DNA of 10,192 bases from JADHUC01 sp964617665 (lineage in GTDB: Bacteria > Planctomycetota > Planctomycetia > Pirellulales > Pirellulaceae), in the NCBI GenBank assembly GCA_964617665.1, contig CAZUAH010000505.1:1-10192 (forward strand), read 5' to 3'. Made by a program: the position numbers and the translations under genes. Under the pieces are notes generated by a model that had not been told where the DNA came from, searched no databases, and saw only the letters and a program-made list of their open reading frames with translations. Below, piece after piece: positions 1 through 7,110 of this stretch. Numbering within the stretch: the first letter of the stretch is position 1; every line of letters begins with the position of its first letter.

Positions 1-783
1 AATCATCGCCAAATCCCCGGCATTGGCAAGACGCCCGTGGATGCAACGCTCACCATGGTAGGCGACCAACGAGGCTCCGTAGTGCGACGAGATTGTCTCG
101 ACGGTCACAACATACCACTGTTCTGGAGCACGCATTTTCAGACGCCTGCCCAACCAGTCGAGATAGGCGATGCGATTCTCCAATTTCAACCAGAAACCTT
201 GGGGGACGGATGCGAAGTGCCACGGGTGCCAGCGGCGCCGTGGGAGATATTCCATCACGGCCGCGGACACGCTGTCCTGGAAGTGATTCCTCAACATGCC
301 GTCGCCTGCGTTATTCACAAAGTCCTCTTTGGTGACGTCATACCATTGGTCCGGATGCTCGATATTCAGTTTCCTTTCCAGCCACTGCATGTAGGCGCGC
401 CGGTTCGCTTGGTCAACCCAAAAACCGTTCGGCGTGCGACTGAACAACCAAGGGTGCCAATCTTTTTCCGGCTTGAGGTCGCGCAATGCCTCCAGGGGCG
501 AGTCGCGGTATACCGATTGCAGCAGACCTCCTCCATGGTTCTTTCGGAAATCCACTCGCTTCAATCCGTACCAGTCATCGGGATCGCGGAAGCCCAAACG
601 CTCGCCGAGCCAACGCATGTAGGCCATTCGATGCGGGCGGTTGTCCCAGTACCCGTTTGGCACTCTGCCCAACAGCCACGGCTGTCCGTTTGTAAAGTCC
701 TCGGCGTCTGTCCGTTCAGAGTCCTCGGGCCGGTCGACGGCATCATCAGGCGACGCTGTCCGTGCAGATGCCTTTTTGATCAC
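1..783 (-). CDS. Partial protein of tandem 76-residue Trp/Tyr-rich repeats (3' end outside window)
   Basis: The frame is open from a GTG at 783 to the window edge (261 codons, no stop), so the C-terminus is missing. After a charged, probably disordered N-terminus (about residues 1-30) there are three copies of a repeat. The P-[NQ]-G-[FY]-W motif falls at residues 42, 118 and 194 and the WY pair at 71, 147 and 223, exactly 76 residues apart. Each copy also has PW, [HN]RxAY and WL at matching positions. The first copy lacks its N-terminal third. No signal peptide or membrane segment is visible, so the product is probably cytoplasmic. The GTG start is chosen because a strong ribosome binding site lies 6 bases upstream; a GTG at 843 is the only other obvious start before the in-frame stop at 855-853. 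I have seen similar W/Y repeats in hypothetical proteins of planctomycetes and of algae and other protists, but cannot name the family or its function. Confidence 0.8.
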   Translation of the reverse strand, partial: MIKKASARTASPDDAVDRPEDSERTDAEDFTNGQPWLLGRVPNGYWDNRPHRMAYMRWLGERLGFRDPDDWYGLKRVDFRKNHGGGLLQSVYRDSPLEALRDLKPEKDWHPWLFSRTPNGFWVDQANRRAYMQWLERKLNIEHPDQWYDVTKEDFVNNAGDGMLRNHFQDSVSAAVMEYLPRRRWHPWHFASVPQGFWLKLENRIAYLDWLGRRLKMRAPEQWYVVTVETISSHYGASLVAYHGERCIHGRLANAGDLAMI

Positions 784-789
784 GAATGG

Positions 790-801
790 CTCCTTCTTCT
801 T
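790..801 (-). promoter_or_regulatory. Shine-Dalgarno site for the W/Y-repeat gene
   Basis: The minus strand reads AAGAAGAAGGAG here, ending 6 bases before the GTG at 783. This purine run is the reason for choosing that start over the upstream GTG at 843. Confidence 0.6.
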
Positions 802-1065
802 GCCTGAATTCGTGCTATCGTGCGCAAGTTCGACATTCCTCACTCGCGTCCGTCACGCCATGTACCAGGCCGAGCTACTTGCGGGTGAGCAGATCCTGCG
901 TGGGCCGAGATGGAAACTCAGTTGCGATTCCCTGCCGCTTCGCATCTCTGTGAGTCGCCTGTCACCAATTGAAACGCCTTCAAACAAGAACCTGCAGATT
1001 CGTCCAATCGGGGACACAAATTCTTGGAAGTCTTCCGTGTGTTGGGCGTGATTCTGAGGGGTGGG

Positions 1066-1467
1066 CTATTCTCTGCCGATCGCATCGGCTGCCCGTCGCC
1101 AGAAATCGGCGTGTTTTGACATGTCCAACTCGGTGTACAAGCGAACCAGTTCGCGACGCACTTCGGCATCCCGCGGATTGCGGCCTGCGCGGCGCTCGAG
1201 GCTGTGGATCTTTACTCGAGTATCAAGAATTTCTCGGTGTCTCTGGAGATGATAGCCGGCGCGCTCCTTGTCGCCTTGCCGTGCGCGTGCCTGTCCCAAG
1301 ACATAGTGCGATTGGAACATCATAGGTCCTATTTCCTGGCAGTGTTCCAACACATCATCCTCGCATCCCACGTCGTAACGGATATCAGCGGCCAATTTTG
1401 GGACGCGCCGACGATCGCCGGGCCCGTGTAGCCAGCGTGGATCTCGAAATGGAATGTTCATCGCCAT
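1066..1467 (-). CDS. Short TPR-tail protein, probably a fragment of a larger TPR protein
   Basis: This encodes 133 residues. Residues from about 52 onward look like the C-terminal end of a TPR protein. A helical hairpin containing SHYVLGQA and QRHREILD is followed by an Arg/Glu-rich helical tail ending in ADFWRRAADAIGRE. The first 50 residues are not recognisable and contain no membrane segment. It starts 15 bases after CRTAC-C, with GGTGA 7 bases before the ATG, so it is probably co-transcribed and perhaps translationally coupled. The HYxLGQA...HREILD stretch closely matches the last 30 residues of TPR-A, which stops exactly where this protein continues into its Arg/Glu tail. It may be a relic of a third TPR gene or a genuine small helper protein. 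That it is coding is likely; its function is unknown. Confidence 0.6.
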   Translation of the reverse strand: MAMNIPFRDPRWLHGPGDRRRVPKLAADIRYDVGCEDDVLEHCQEIGPMMFQSHYVLGQARARQGDKERAGYHLQRHREILDTRVKIHSLERRAGRNPRDAEVRRELVRLYTELDMSKHADFWRRAADAIGRE

Positions 1468-1482
1468 TCACGATTCACCAAG

Positions 1483-3246
1483 TCAGTCGCCTTCGCCTGG
1501 ATTTTCCACTATCACAACGAGCTGATCCGCCTCGACGTCCTCGACTATTTGGGTACCGCCGCCAAGCCATCGTACCTCAATTCTCTCAACATGAACGCAG
1601 GCCCCGAGGCCGAAGTGGAGACGCATGCCATGATGGCTCTGATAACCGCGGCCACTGTGGACTTCGGCGAGTTGCATTCGGCCACCGGCGGTCACACGAA
1701 CGTGGGAACCAATTCCGTCACGATTGGCTCGCTTACCCCGGAGTTCAACCTGGAGCCAGTGATTCGAAGTCTCTGTGTCATTACGCAGAATCGTAGCTCC
1801 GGCCCTGGAGTTCAAAATGACGACGTCCGAATCGCCGTCGTTGTCGAGATCCTCCGCCCCGATACCACGGCTACTTTCGACGGGCTCCAGCCCATCGCCG
1901 CAATGGTCTGACACGTTGACGAAATTGCCATCCCCGGAGTTCTCCAGAAGCATGTTGCGCACCCGGAAGGCCATGGTGGAGTCCCAGCGATGGACATCCG
2001 GGTCAATGTGACCATGCGCGACGAAGAGGTCGCGGTCTCCGTCATTATCGAAATCGGCGAACGCGGTACCCCAATTGACATGCGGTTCAGATCCGGTGCC
2101 AGCCCCCGTGACACTCGTGACATCACAAAAACGTCCACCTTCTTGATTGCGGTACAGAATCGGCAATTCTCGACTGTAGCAGGTCATGAAAAAGTCGAGC
2201 CATCCGTCGCTATCGTAGTCCCCACAATCCACACCCATGCTTCCCGTTGGAACGCCCTCGAAGTTGTAGCCCAGGCCTAGCATCATTCCAATCTCCTCGA
2301 AATGGCCTGAACCATCGTTCTCAAAAAGGAAGTTTCCCTCCAAGTCGTTGACGACGAAGACGTCCGTGTCGCCGTCGTTGTCGTAGTCAGCGCAAACCAT
2401 CCCCATGCCGTTGCTCGCCACCCGACCGACACCGCTCTGGTGGCTGACATCAGTGAACGTGCCGTCGCCGTTATTGGAGTAGAGAACGTCGGCGACCGGT
2501 TCGTAACACAAAGGGCCTGTCTGACTTGGGATCCCGTCTTGCATGCGCAGGACGTGGTTTTCGACCTGAAAATCAACATAGTTCGCCACGTAAAGCTCAA
2601 CGAGGCCGTCACCGTCGGCGTCCAGAAAACAAGCCCCCGCCCCAACGCAATTCCCGCAACTCACGCGGGCTTGGTGGGTGACATCATCGAAGGTCCCGTC
2701 TCCGTTATTGCGGTAGAGAACGTTGGGGCCAAAGTTGTTAACATAGAGATCCGGATCGCCATCGTTGTCGTAGTCTCCGACCGTTACCCCCAGGCCGAAC
2801 CCCGGATCCCCCACCCCCGCTTCGTCCGTCACGTCGCGAAAGTGAAACTCACCCTCGTTGCGGTAAAGGGCATTGGTAACCGTCGGATCGGCTTTCCGCG
2901 GCGGCAAGGGCGCACCATTGACAAAATAGATGTCGATCAAGCCGTCCCCGTCATAATCGAACAGGGCCAGTCCGGCAGCGACGGTCTCAACAATGTACTT
3001 CTCACCGCTGCCACCGTCGTCATGCCTAAAGGTGATGCCCGACACCTCGGTCGCATCTGCCAAGTGGATACGATTGATCTGCTGTTGGGGTCTCACGTCG
3101 ACCGGCTGGGACTGGCCAGTCGGTCCCTCATGAGTGTCTCGCCTCAGGACAACGGTTCCGACGCCGCCCAGAACCATGGCGCCTATCACGAGGCTACCGC
3201 ATAGCCAGATCAATCGTCGCGGGCTGAAAATCTTGCTTATGGGCAC
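1483..3246 (-). CDS. CRTAC-C: membrane-anchored FG-GAP beta-propeller / ASPIC-UnbV protein (CRTAC1 family)
   Basis: The product has 587 residues. A hydrophobic segment at about 12-34 after basic residues should act as an uncleaved anchor, placing the rest outside the cytoplasm. Seven DxDxDG-type FG-GAP loops begin near residues 97, 158, 209, 287, 343, 398 and 466, enough for a seven-bladed propeller with calcium sites. The ninth position of loop 3 is Glu (residue 217) where A and B have Asp. An ASPIC/UnbV domain follows at about 495-580 (IGSHVRVTAGG, HSGRGYQSHHG, ERIEVRWLGGG). The GTG start overlaps the end of TPR-C by 10 bases, with AAGGAAG just upstream, which indicates translational coupling. 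Family members are predicted extracellular or periplasmic binding proteins; no reaction is established. The N-terminal propeller is nearly identical to CRTAC-B, but the tail is not. Confidence 0.93.
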   Translation of the reverse strand: MPISKIFSPRRLIWLCGSLVIGAMVLGGVGTVVLRRDTHEGPTGQSQPVDVRPQQQINRIHLADATEVSGITFRHDDGGSGEKYIVETVAAGLALFDYDGDGLIDIYFVNGAPLPPRKADPTVTNALYRNEGEFHFRDVTDEAGVGDPGFGLGVTVGDYDNDGDPDLYVNNFGPNVLYRNNGDGTFDDVTHQARVSCGNCVGAGACFLDADGDGLVELYVANYVDFQVENHVLRMQDGIPSQTGPLCYEPVADVLYSNNGDGTFTDVSHQSGVGRVASNGMGMVCADYDNDGDTDVFVVNDLEGNFLFENDGSGHFEEIGMMLGLGYNFEGVPTGSMGVDCGDYDSDGWLDFFMTCYSRELPILYRNQEGGRFCDVTSVTGAGTGSEPHVNWGTAFADFDNDGDRDLFVAHGHIDPDVHRWDSTMAFRVRNMLLENSGDGNFVNVSDHCGDGLEPVESSRGIGAEDLDNDGDSDVVILNSRAGATILRNDTETSNHWLQVELRGKRANRDGIGSHVRVTAGGRMQLAEVHSGRGYQSHHGMRLHFGLGACVHVERIEVRWLGGGTQIVEDVEADQLVVIVENPGEGD

Positions 3247-4655
3247 CGATCTTCCTTCAGTTTCTCATAAGCTTCCTGATAGATCGGATCGGCCGGATCC
3301 AGCTCGATGGCATGCTTCAAAGCCGATTTGGCGCCCGACAGATCCTTCATGCGCTCGCAAGTCGCAGCCAGCACGAAGTAGTTGGCGGCCGTCGCCTCCA
3401 GTTTCACCGCGGTCTGGGCCAGTTCGTTCGCTTTCTCAGCATTCTTGCCCAGCAGCATGTGAACTTGGGCCAACGCGGTATAGCCGTCGGCGTCTTGGGG
3501 TGCCAGTTCGATCACTCGCTGGAATGGGGCTTCTGCTTCCATCGGGCGACCACTTTGAATGTACGCATGGCCAAGACTCAGCCAGCGTTCGGGATTACCC
3601 GGTGTCAGGCGACAGAGCATTTCCTGGCATTTGATGCGCGTCGGCTCCAGCGTCGTCGCCTTCGACCAGCAATTCTCCGCTTCATCAACATGCCCATACA
3701 TCGCATACACCGCACCGGCTTGTGTGGCCATGTCCGCGATGGCCCTTCGCTTAAAGTCCTCATCGGTCATTTCGGCTTTTTCTACTCGAACGCTCTCCGT
3801 CGCCGACGTTCGCAATTCGCGGAATTTGTCGAGATATTTCCGCGATTCTTCTGCTGCACCGAGTTCCCGCAACGCCTTGGCCGCCCCGTAGTAGGCCTCG
3901 AAGAAGTCCGGGGCGACGTCAATTGCTTTCAGGTGGCAGCGTTTTGCATTGTTGTAGTCGCCCAATCTCAGATGGACCTGCCCAAGTTCGCTCCACGCCT
4001 CGGCATCCGCCGGATCTAGCTCCAAGTACGTCTCGAGTGTCGAGACTGCGGCACGAAACTTGTCTTGAGATACTTGTACCTTTGCCAACTGCACATGCAC
4101 ATCGGCCCACCGAGGATCGATGTCGAATGCGCTACGGAAGTGCTTTTCGGCCACCGGGTAGTCACTCACCGCCAGTGCCAAAATCCCAAGCAAGTAATGG
4201 GCCTCGGCACAAGCGGGATCCAACGCAAGACACCGCTGCAACTCGCGAGCCGCTTCCGCATTTCTGGCAAAGCGTCGATGCGTGGACGCCAACATACAGC
4301 GTGCTTGCGTACTATTCGGTACCCTCGCCACAAGCGGCTTGACAATGCCATACATCTGGGACTGAAACTCTGCAGCCGGGCCATCCATCGCTAGAGGGAC
4401 ATCCTTTAGGCCGCTCGCCCACGCATCAAGTTCAAAGGTGGCCGTGGAATTGCGTGGGGCGGCGTCAGAATCTCCCCCTCGAAACAGACGCAACGCCTGG
4501 AAGACCGCCGCGGCGACGGCAAGGCTCGCAACCCCAGTTGCCACCAAGACGGCGTACCTTTTCGGCCTCCCGCGGTTCGAAGCCGGCAGGGGCTGCGTTG
4601 GCTTCGATATGCGTTTCTTGCGTTTCCGTCGTGGCATGGGTACTCTCGAACTCAT
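3237..4655 (-). CDS. TPR-C: membrane-anchored tetratricopeptide repeat protein
   Basis: The product has 472 residues. A strongly basic N-terminus (PRRKRKKR near residue 8) precedes one hydrophobic segment at about 34-57. A linker (60-110) then leads into about eight TPR units. Clear ones carry ALDPACAEAHYLLG (about 144-157), DIDPRWADVHVQLA (178-191), ELDPADAEAWSELG (212-225) and ELAPQDADGYTALA (383-396), and the last ends at ELDPADP near 451. A less regular stretch at about 280-345 separates two TPR blocks. TPRs form a superhelical protein-binding scaffold, so a role presenting or assembling the adjacent propeller protein is a reasonable inference. The ATG at 4655 has little ribosome binding sequence; the in-frame ATG at 4637, with GAGAG 6 bases before it, is a good alternative that keeps the basic region. 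Its stop lies inside the start of CRTAC-C. Confidence 0.92.
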   Translation of the reverse strand: MSSRVPMPRRKRKKRISKPTQPLPASNRGRPKRYAVLVATGVASLAVAAAVFQALRLFRGGDSDAAPRNSTATFELDAWASGLKDVPLAMDGPAAEFQSQMYGIVKPLVARVPNSTQARCMLASTHRRFARNAEAARELQRCLALDPACAEAHYLLGILALAVSDYPVAEKHFRSAFDIDPRWADVHVQLAKVQVSQDKFRAAVSTLETYLELDPADAEAWSELGQVHLRLGDYNNAKRCHLKAIDVAPDFFEAYYGAAKALRELGAAEESRKYLDKFRELRTSATESVRVEKAEMTDEDFKRRAIADMATQAGAVYAMYGHVDEAENCWSKATTLEPTRIKCQEMLCRLTPGNPERWLSLGHAYIQSGRPMEAEAPFQRVIELAPQDADGYTALAQVHMLLGKNAEKANELAQTAVKLEATAANYFVLAATCERMKDLSGAKSALKHAIELDPADPIYQEAYEKLKEDRCP

Positions 4656-4704
4656 CTCATGTGACGTTGCGCGTCGGAACGACGCTCGAAGGATAACGGT
4701 CTCG

Positions 4705-4893
4705 CTAGCGTCCGTCGGTTTTCGTTACGTGCTTCTTGTGGCCCTCTGAGTGTTTCCTGCCTGAAGCTCCGCAAGTGCCTTTAGTCAAAGCGATGGACTC
4801 GTCTTCTTGTATACTCTCAAGTTGCCTGGACTGGAAGATGCGTTGCTCGTAATTGAATCCCTCCGGATCAGGGCACCGCAGTGCCTTCGGCAT
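4705..4893 (-). CDS. Possible 62-residue small protein in the duplicated spacer
   Basis: An ATG-to-TAG frame lies between CRTAC-B and TPR-C. The equivalent spacer downstream of CRTAC-A has the same frame from an ATG at 7079, with about 40 codons aligned without gaps. Shared motifs include KALRCPDP, IFQSR and LESI. Several differences between the copies are synonymous (CTG/CTC, CGG/CGA, CCG/CCA, TCC/TCG), but many are not, and the frames diverge after the SIA motif. In the other copy the frame does not stop but runs on through the pseudogene region. There is no convincing ribosome binding site and no domain I recognise. Shared ancestry of the duplicated DNA explains the similarity without any coding function, so this is a low-confidence call. 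Confidence 0.22.
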   Translation of the reverse strand: MPKALRCPDPEGFNYEQRIFQSRQLESIQEDESIALTKGTCGASGRKHSEGHKKHVTKTDGR

Positions 4894-4924
4894 CGGCTTG
4901 CTCGAATAGCCCACGGTCCTGGAC
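4732..4924 (-). repeat. Duplicated spacer, copy 2 (downstream of CRTAC-B)
   Basis: This 193-base spacer between CRTAC-B and TPR-C aligns over its whole length with 6919-7110, the spacer downstream of CRTAC-A. Long matching runs surround the CTTGAGAGTATAC core and the segment encoding KALRCPDP. The similarity continues without a break into the ASPIC-coding ends of CRTAC-B and CRTAC-A. No matching spacer follows CRTAC-C. Confidence 0.85.
4808..4836 (-). promoter_or_regulatory. Candidate promoter for TPR-C/CRTAC-C
   Basis: On the minus strand, TTCCAG (4836-4831) and TATACA (4813-4808) are separated by 17 bases, a sigma-70-like arrangement about 150 bases upstream of TPR-C. The same two boxes at the same spacing are kept in the other spacer copy. 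The -35 match is weak, and conservation may only reflect recent duplication. Confidence 0.3.
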
Positions 4925-4925
4925 C

Positions 4926-4943
4926 GGAGAGTTCTTACTCTCC
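4926..4943 (-). terminator. Perfect 7-bp hairpin across the CRTAC-B stop codon
   Basis: The minus strand reads GGAGAGT-AAGA-ACTCTCC, a perfect 7-bp stem with a 4-base loop that includes part of the TAA stop. No T-run follows, so it is not a classical intrinsic terminator. It could stabilise the 3' end of the message or be chance. No equivalent is seen at the stop of CRTAC-A. Confidence 0.25.
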
Positions 4944-6689
4944 ACTGGGCAGCCCAGATTCGACTACCACAACGAGCTGATCTGTCTCGACGTCCTCGAT
5001 TACTTGGGTACCGCCGCCGAGCCATCGTACTTCAATTCGCTCAACACGATCGAAGTCGCCGAGGCCGAATTGGAGACGCGTGCCATGATGACTTTGATAG
5101 CCGCGGCCACTGTGGACTTCAGCCAGCTGCTCGCGACCGCCGGCAGTCACGCGGACCTGCGAGCCGACCCCGTCACCATTGGCTTGCGTGCCCCGGAGTT
5201 CAACCTGGATCCAGTGATTCACATTTTCTGTGTCGTTTCGCAGAATCGTGGCCCCGGCACGGGAATTGATAATGACAACGTCCGAATCGCCGTCATTATC
5301 CAGATCGTCCAACCCAATGCCACGGCTGCTTTCGGCAGGAACCAACCCATCGCCGCAACGGTCTGACACATTGACGAATCTGCCACCAGAATTCGACAGA
5401 AGTACGTTGCGCACGCGGAAGGCCGTGTTCGAGTCCCAGAGACGAACATTCTGGTCTAGGTGACCGACCGCGACGAAAAGGTCCCGGTCACCGTCATTAT
5501 CGAAATCGGCGAATGCCGGGCCCCAGTTGACATGCGGTTCTAACCCGGCGCCGGCCCCCGTGATGCTCGTGACGTCTTCGAAAAAGGGACCTTCTTGATT
5601 GCGATACAGAACGGGCAATTCCTGGCTGTAGCAGGTCGTGAAGAAGTCCAGCCACCCGTCGTTATCATAGTCCCCGCAATCCACACCCATATTCGCCAGC
5701 GGGCTTCCAGCGAAGTTGTATGCCAGCCCCAAGAGAATGCCCGCCTCCTCAAACCGGCCGGAACCGTCGTTTTGAAAAAGAAAATTGCCAACCCCATCGT
5801 TGACGACGAACACGTCCGTATCGCCGTCGTTGTCGTAATCTGCACAAACCATCCCCATTCCGTTGCCCGCCACCCGACCAATGCCGCTGGCTTCGCTGAC
5901 ATCGGTGAACGTGCCGTCGCCGTTGTTGGAGTAGAGGACGTCGGCGACCGGTTTGTAACGCAAGGGCCCGGGATAGCTGGGGTATCCGTCGATCATCTGC
6001 TGGACGTGGTTTTCGATCTGAATGTCCACATAATTCGACACGTAGAGATCAAGCAAACCGTCGCCATCAGCGTCCAGAAAACAGGCCCCCGCCCCCACGC
6101 GATTTCCGCAAGCCACGCCAGCACGGTCCGTGACGTCGTCGAAAGTCCCGTCCCCGTTGTTGCGGTAGAGAACGTTGGGACCGAAGTTGTTGACATAGAT
6201 GTCTGCATCGCCGTCGTTGTCGTAGTCGCCAACCGTCACACCCAGGCCGAATCCGCGATCTCCCACTCCGGCCTCACGAGTGACGTCGCGGAAGCGAAAA
6301 TCACCCTCGTTACGGTAGAGGGCATTGGTAATCGTCGGATCGGCTTTCCTCGGCGGCAAAGGGGCGCCGTTGACAAAGTAGATGTCGATCAGGCCGTCAC
6401 CGTCATAGTCGAACAGTGCCAGTCCGGCAGACACCGACTCGACCAGGTACTTCTCACCACTGCCACCGTCATCGTGCCGAAAGGCAACGCCGGACGCCTC
6501 GGTCACATCCCGCAGGTGTATCTCAATGGGGCGTTCATGGCTCGCATCGGCCGACGGCGGCCGCACGGCCACTTCTTCGCGACCGGCACGCGTAAAGACG
6601 AAGGCTCCGAGGCCGCCCAGGATCAGAATGGTAACCGCAGCGGCGACTGAAAGCCAAGCCGTTCGCTGACGATCGGAAATCTTGTTCAT
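4935..6689 (-). CDS. CRTAC-B: membrane-anchored FG-GAP beta-propeller / ASPIC-UnbV protein, mosaic of C and A
   Basis: The product has 584 residues from the ATG at 6689. The frame is open further upstream to 7124, but that part covers spacer and pseudogene and has no CRTAC features. An N-terminal segment at about 12-32 (AVTILILGGLGAFVF) is a probable uncleaved anchor. Seven DxDxDG-type FG-GAP loops follow from residue 94 onward, then the ASPIC/UnbV tail (about 490-575, with HSGRGYQSHHG and RWLGGG). By hand count the N-terminal propeller stretch is 92% identical to CRTAC-C (108 of 118), while the last 95 residues are 80% identical to C and 83% to A. The change comes near codon 483. The ATG overlaps the TGA of the upstream TPR remnant (ATGA), and AAAAGG lies 10 bases before the start. 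The protein probably acts outside the cytoplasm; its ligand is unknown. Confidence 0.92.
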   Translation of the reverse strand: MNKISDRQRTAWLSVAAAVTILILGGLGAFVFTRAGREEVAVRPPSADASHERPIEIHLRDVTEASGVAFRHDDGGSGEKYLVESVSAGLALFDYDGDGLIDIYFVNGAPLPPRKADPTITNALYRNEGDFRFRDVTREAGVGDRGFGLGVTVGDYDNDGDADIYVNNFGPNVLYRNNGDGTFDDVTDRAGVACGNRVGAGACFLDADGDGLLDLYVSNYVDIQIENHVQQMIDGYPSYPGPLRYKPVADVLYSNNGDGTFTDVSEASGIGRVAGNGMGMVCADYDNDGDTDVFVVNDGVGNFLFQNDGSGRFEEAGILLGLAYNFAGSPLANMGVDCGDYDNDGWLDFFTTCYSQELPVLYRNQEGPFFEDVTSITGAGAGLEPHVNWGPAFADFDNDGDRDLFVAVGHLDQNVRLWDSNTAFRVRNVLLSNSGGRFVNVSDRCGDGLVPAESSRGIGLDDLDNDGDSDVVIINSRAGATILRNDTENVNHWIQVELRGTQANGDGVGSQVRVTAGGREQLAEVHSGRGYQSHHGTRLQFGLGDFDRVERIEVRWLGGGTQVIEDVETDQLVVVVESGLPSGE

Positions 6690-6909
6690 CGACGCCGTAC
6701 CTTTTGCAATTTGGCGTGAGCTTCTCGATACTGCGAGTCGGCAGGATTTGGGTTGATGGCATGCTCCAAAGCCGCAGCCAGCACGTAGTAGTGGCCCATC
6801 GCCATTACCTCCAGCGCGTAGCGGGCCTCGGCGCACGCCGGATCCAGTGAAAGACAAGGGGTAAGTCACGAACCGCTGCCGTTTTCTTGGCAAAACGTCC
6901 GTGGGTTTC
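6686..6909 (-). pseudogene. Eroded copy of the TPR-C gene, upstream of CRTAC-B
   Basis: Reading the minus strand, three blocks match TPR-C. The first (THGRFAKKTAAVRDL) matches STHRRFARNAEAARELQ near residue 124. The second (LDPACAEARY) matches LDPACAEAHY near 145. The third (YYVLAAALEHAINPNPADSQ) matches its last two helices from about 426. Missing are the entire N-terminus with its membrane segment, about 260 internal residues, and a 13-14 residue piece near the end. A 1-base loss between the first and second blocks breaks the frame. The gene therefore cannot make a TPR scaffold. However, GGAGG (6812-6808) sits 8 bases before an ATG at 6799, opening a 37-codon frame in the original TPR phase. 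That frame ends in a TGA overlapping the CRTAC-B ATG, so a leader-like peptide may still be translated. Confidence 0.85.
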
Positions 6910-6918
6910 GGTTTCTTC

Positions 6919-7110
6919 CTTCTTGTGACTGTCCGAGTCTTTCCTGATTGACGGTCCGCACCCCCCGTAGTCGAAGCGATGGCGTCTTCTTCTGGTATAC
7001 TCTCAAGTCGCCTCGACTGGAAGATGCATTGCCAGGGTTTGCGTCCCGCTGGATCAGGGCATCGGAGTGCCTTCGACATCAGCTCATTCGGGAGGTCCAC
7101 GGTCTTGGAC
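6919..7110 (-). repeat. Duplicated spacer, copy 1 (downstream of CRTAC-A)
   Basis: This is the counterpart of 4732-4924, of nearly equal length, between CRTAC-A and the TPR pseudogene. Its upstream end overlaps the last codons of CRTAC-A, whose reading frame extends past the point where CRTAC-B stops. The match ends abruptly at about 6919, where the remnant of TPR coding sequence begins. This marks the boundary of the deletion that removed the start of that TPR gene. Confidence 0.85.
6994..7022 (-). promoter_or_regulatory. Candidate promoter, second copy, upstream of the TPR remnant and CRTAC-B
   Basis: TTCCAG (7022-7017) and TATACC (6999-6994) are separated by 17 bases on the minus strand, in the same position as the boxes in the other spacer. 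If active, it would transcribe the TPR remnant and CRTAC-B independently of module A. The -10 box is one base different from the other copy. Confidence 0.27.

Noticed and set aside
37..807. Plus-strand open frame of 256 codons
   Set aside because: It is antisense to the W/Y-repeat gene, whose exact 76-residue periodicity is only meaningful on the minus strand.
784..1065. Possible gene or RNA in the gap before the W/Y-repeat gene
   Set aside because: The open frame at 918-1169 has no recognisable content and overlaps the 1066-1467 gene. I saw no tRNA-like or strong hairpin structure, only a short GGAAG/CTTCC inverted repeat.
3312..4019. Plus-strand open frame of 235 codons
   Set aside because: It lies antisense to TPR-C, has no recognisable features, and overlaps unmistakable TPR motifs.
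5595..6650. Long plus-strand open frame (351 codons), and similar ones at 2440-3204 and 8290-8745
   Set aside because: They lie antisense to the FG-GAP propeller genes. The repeated GAC/GAT-GGC codons read as Val/Ile-rich sequence on the other strand and suppress stops. The minus-strand products have clear domains; these do not.
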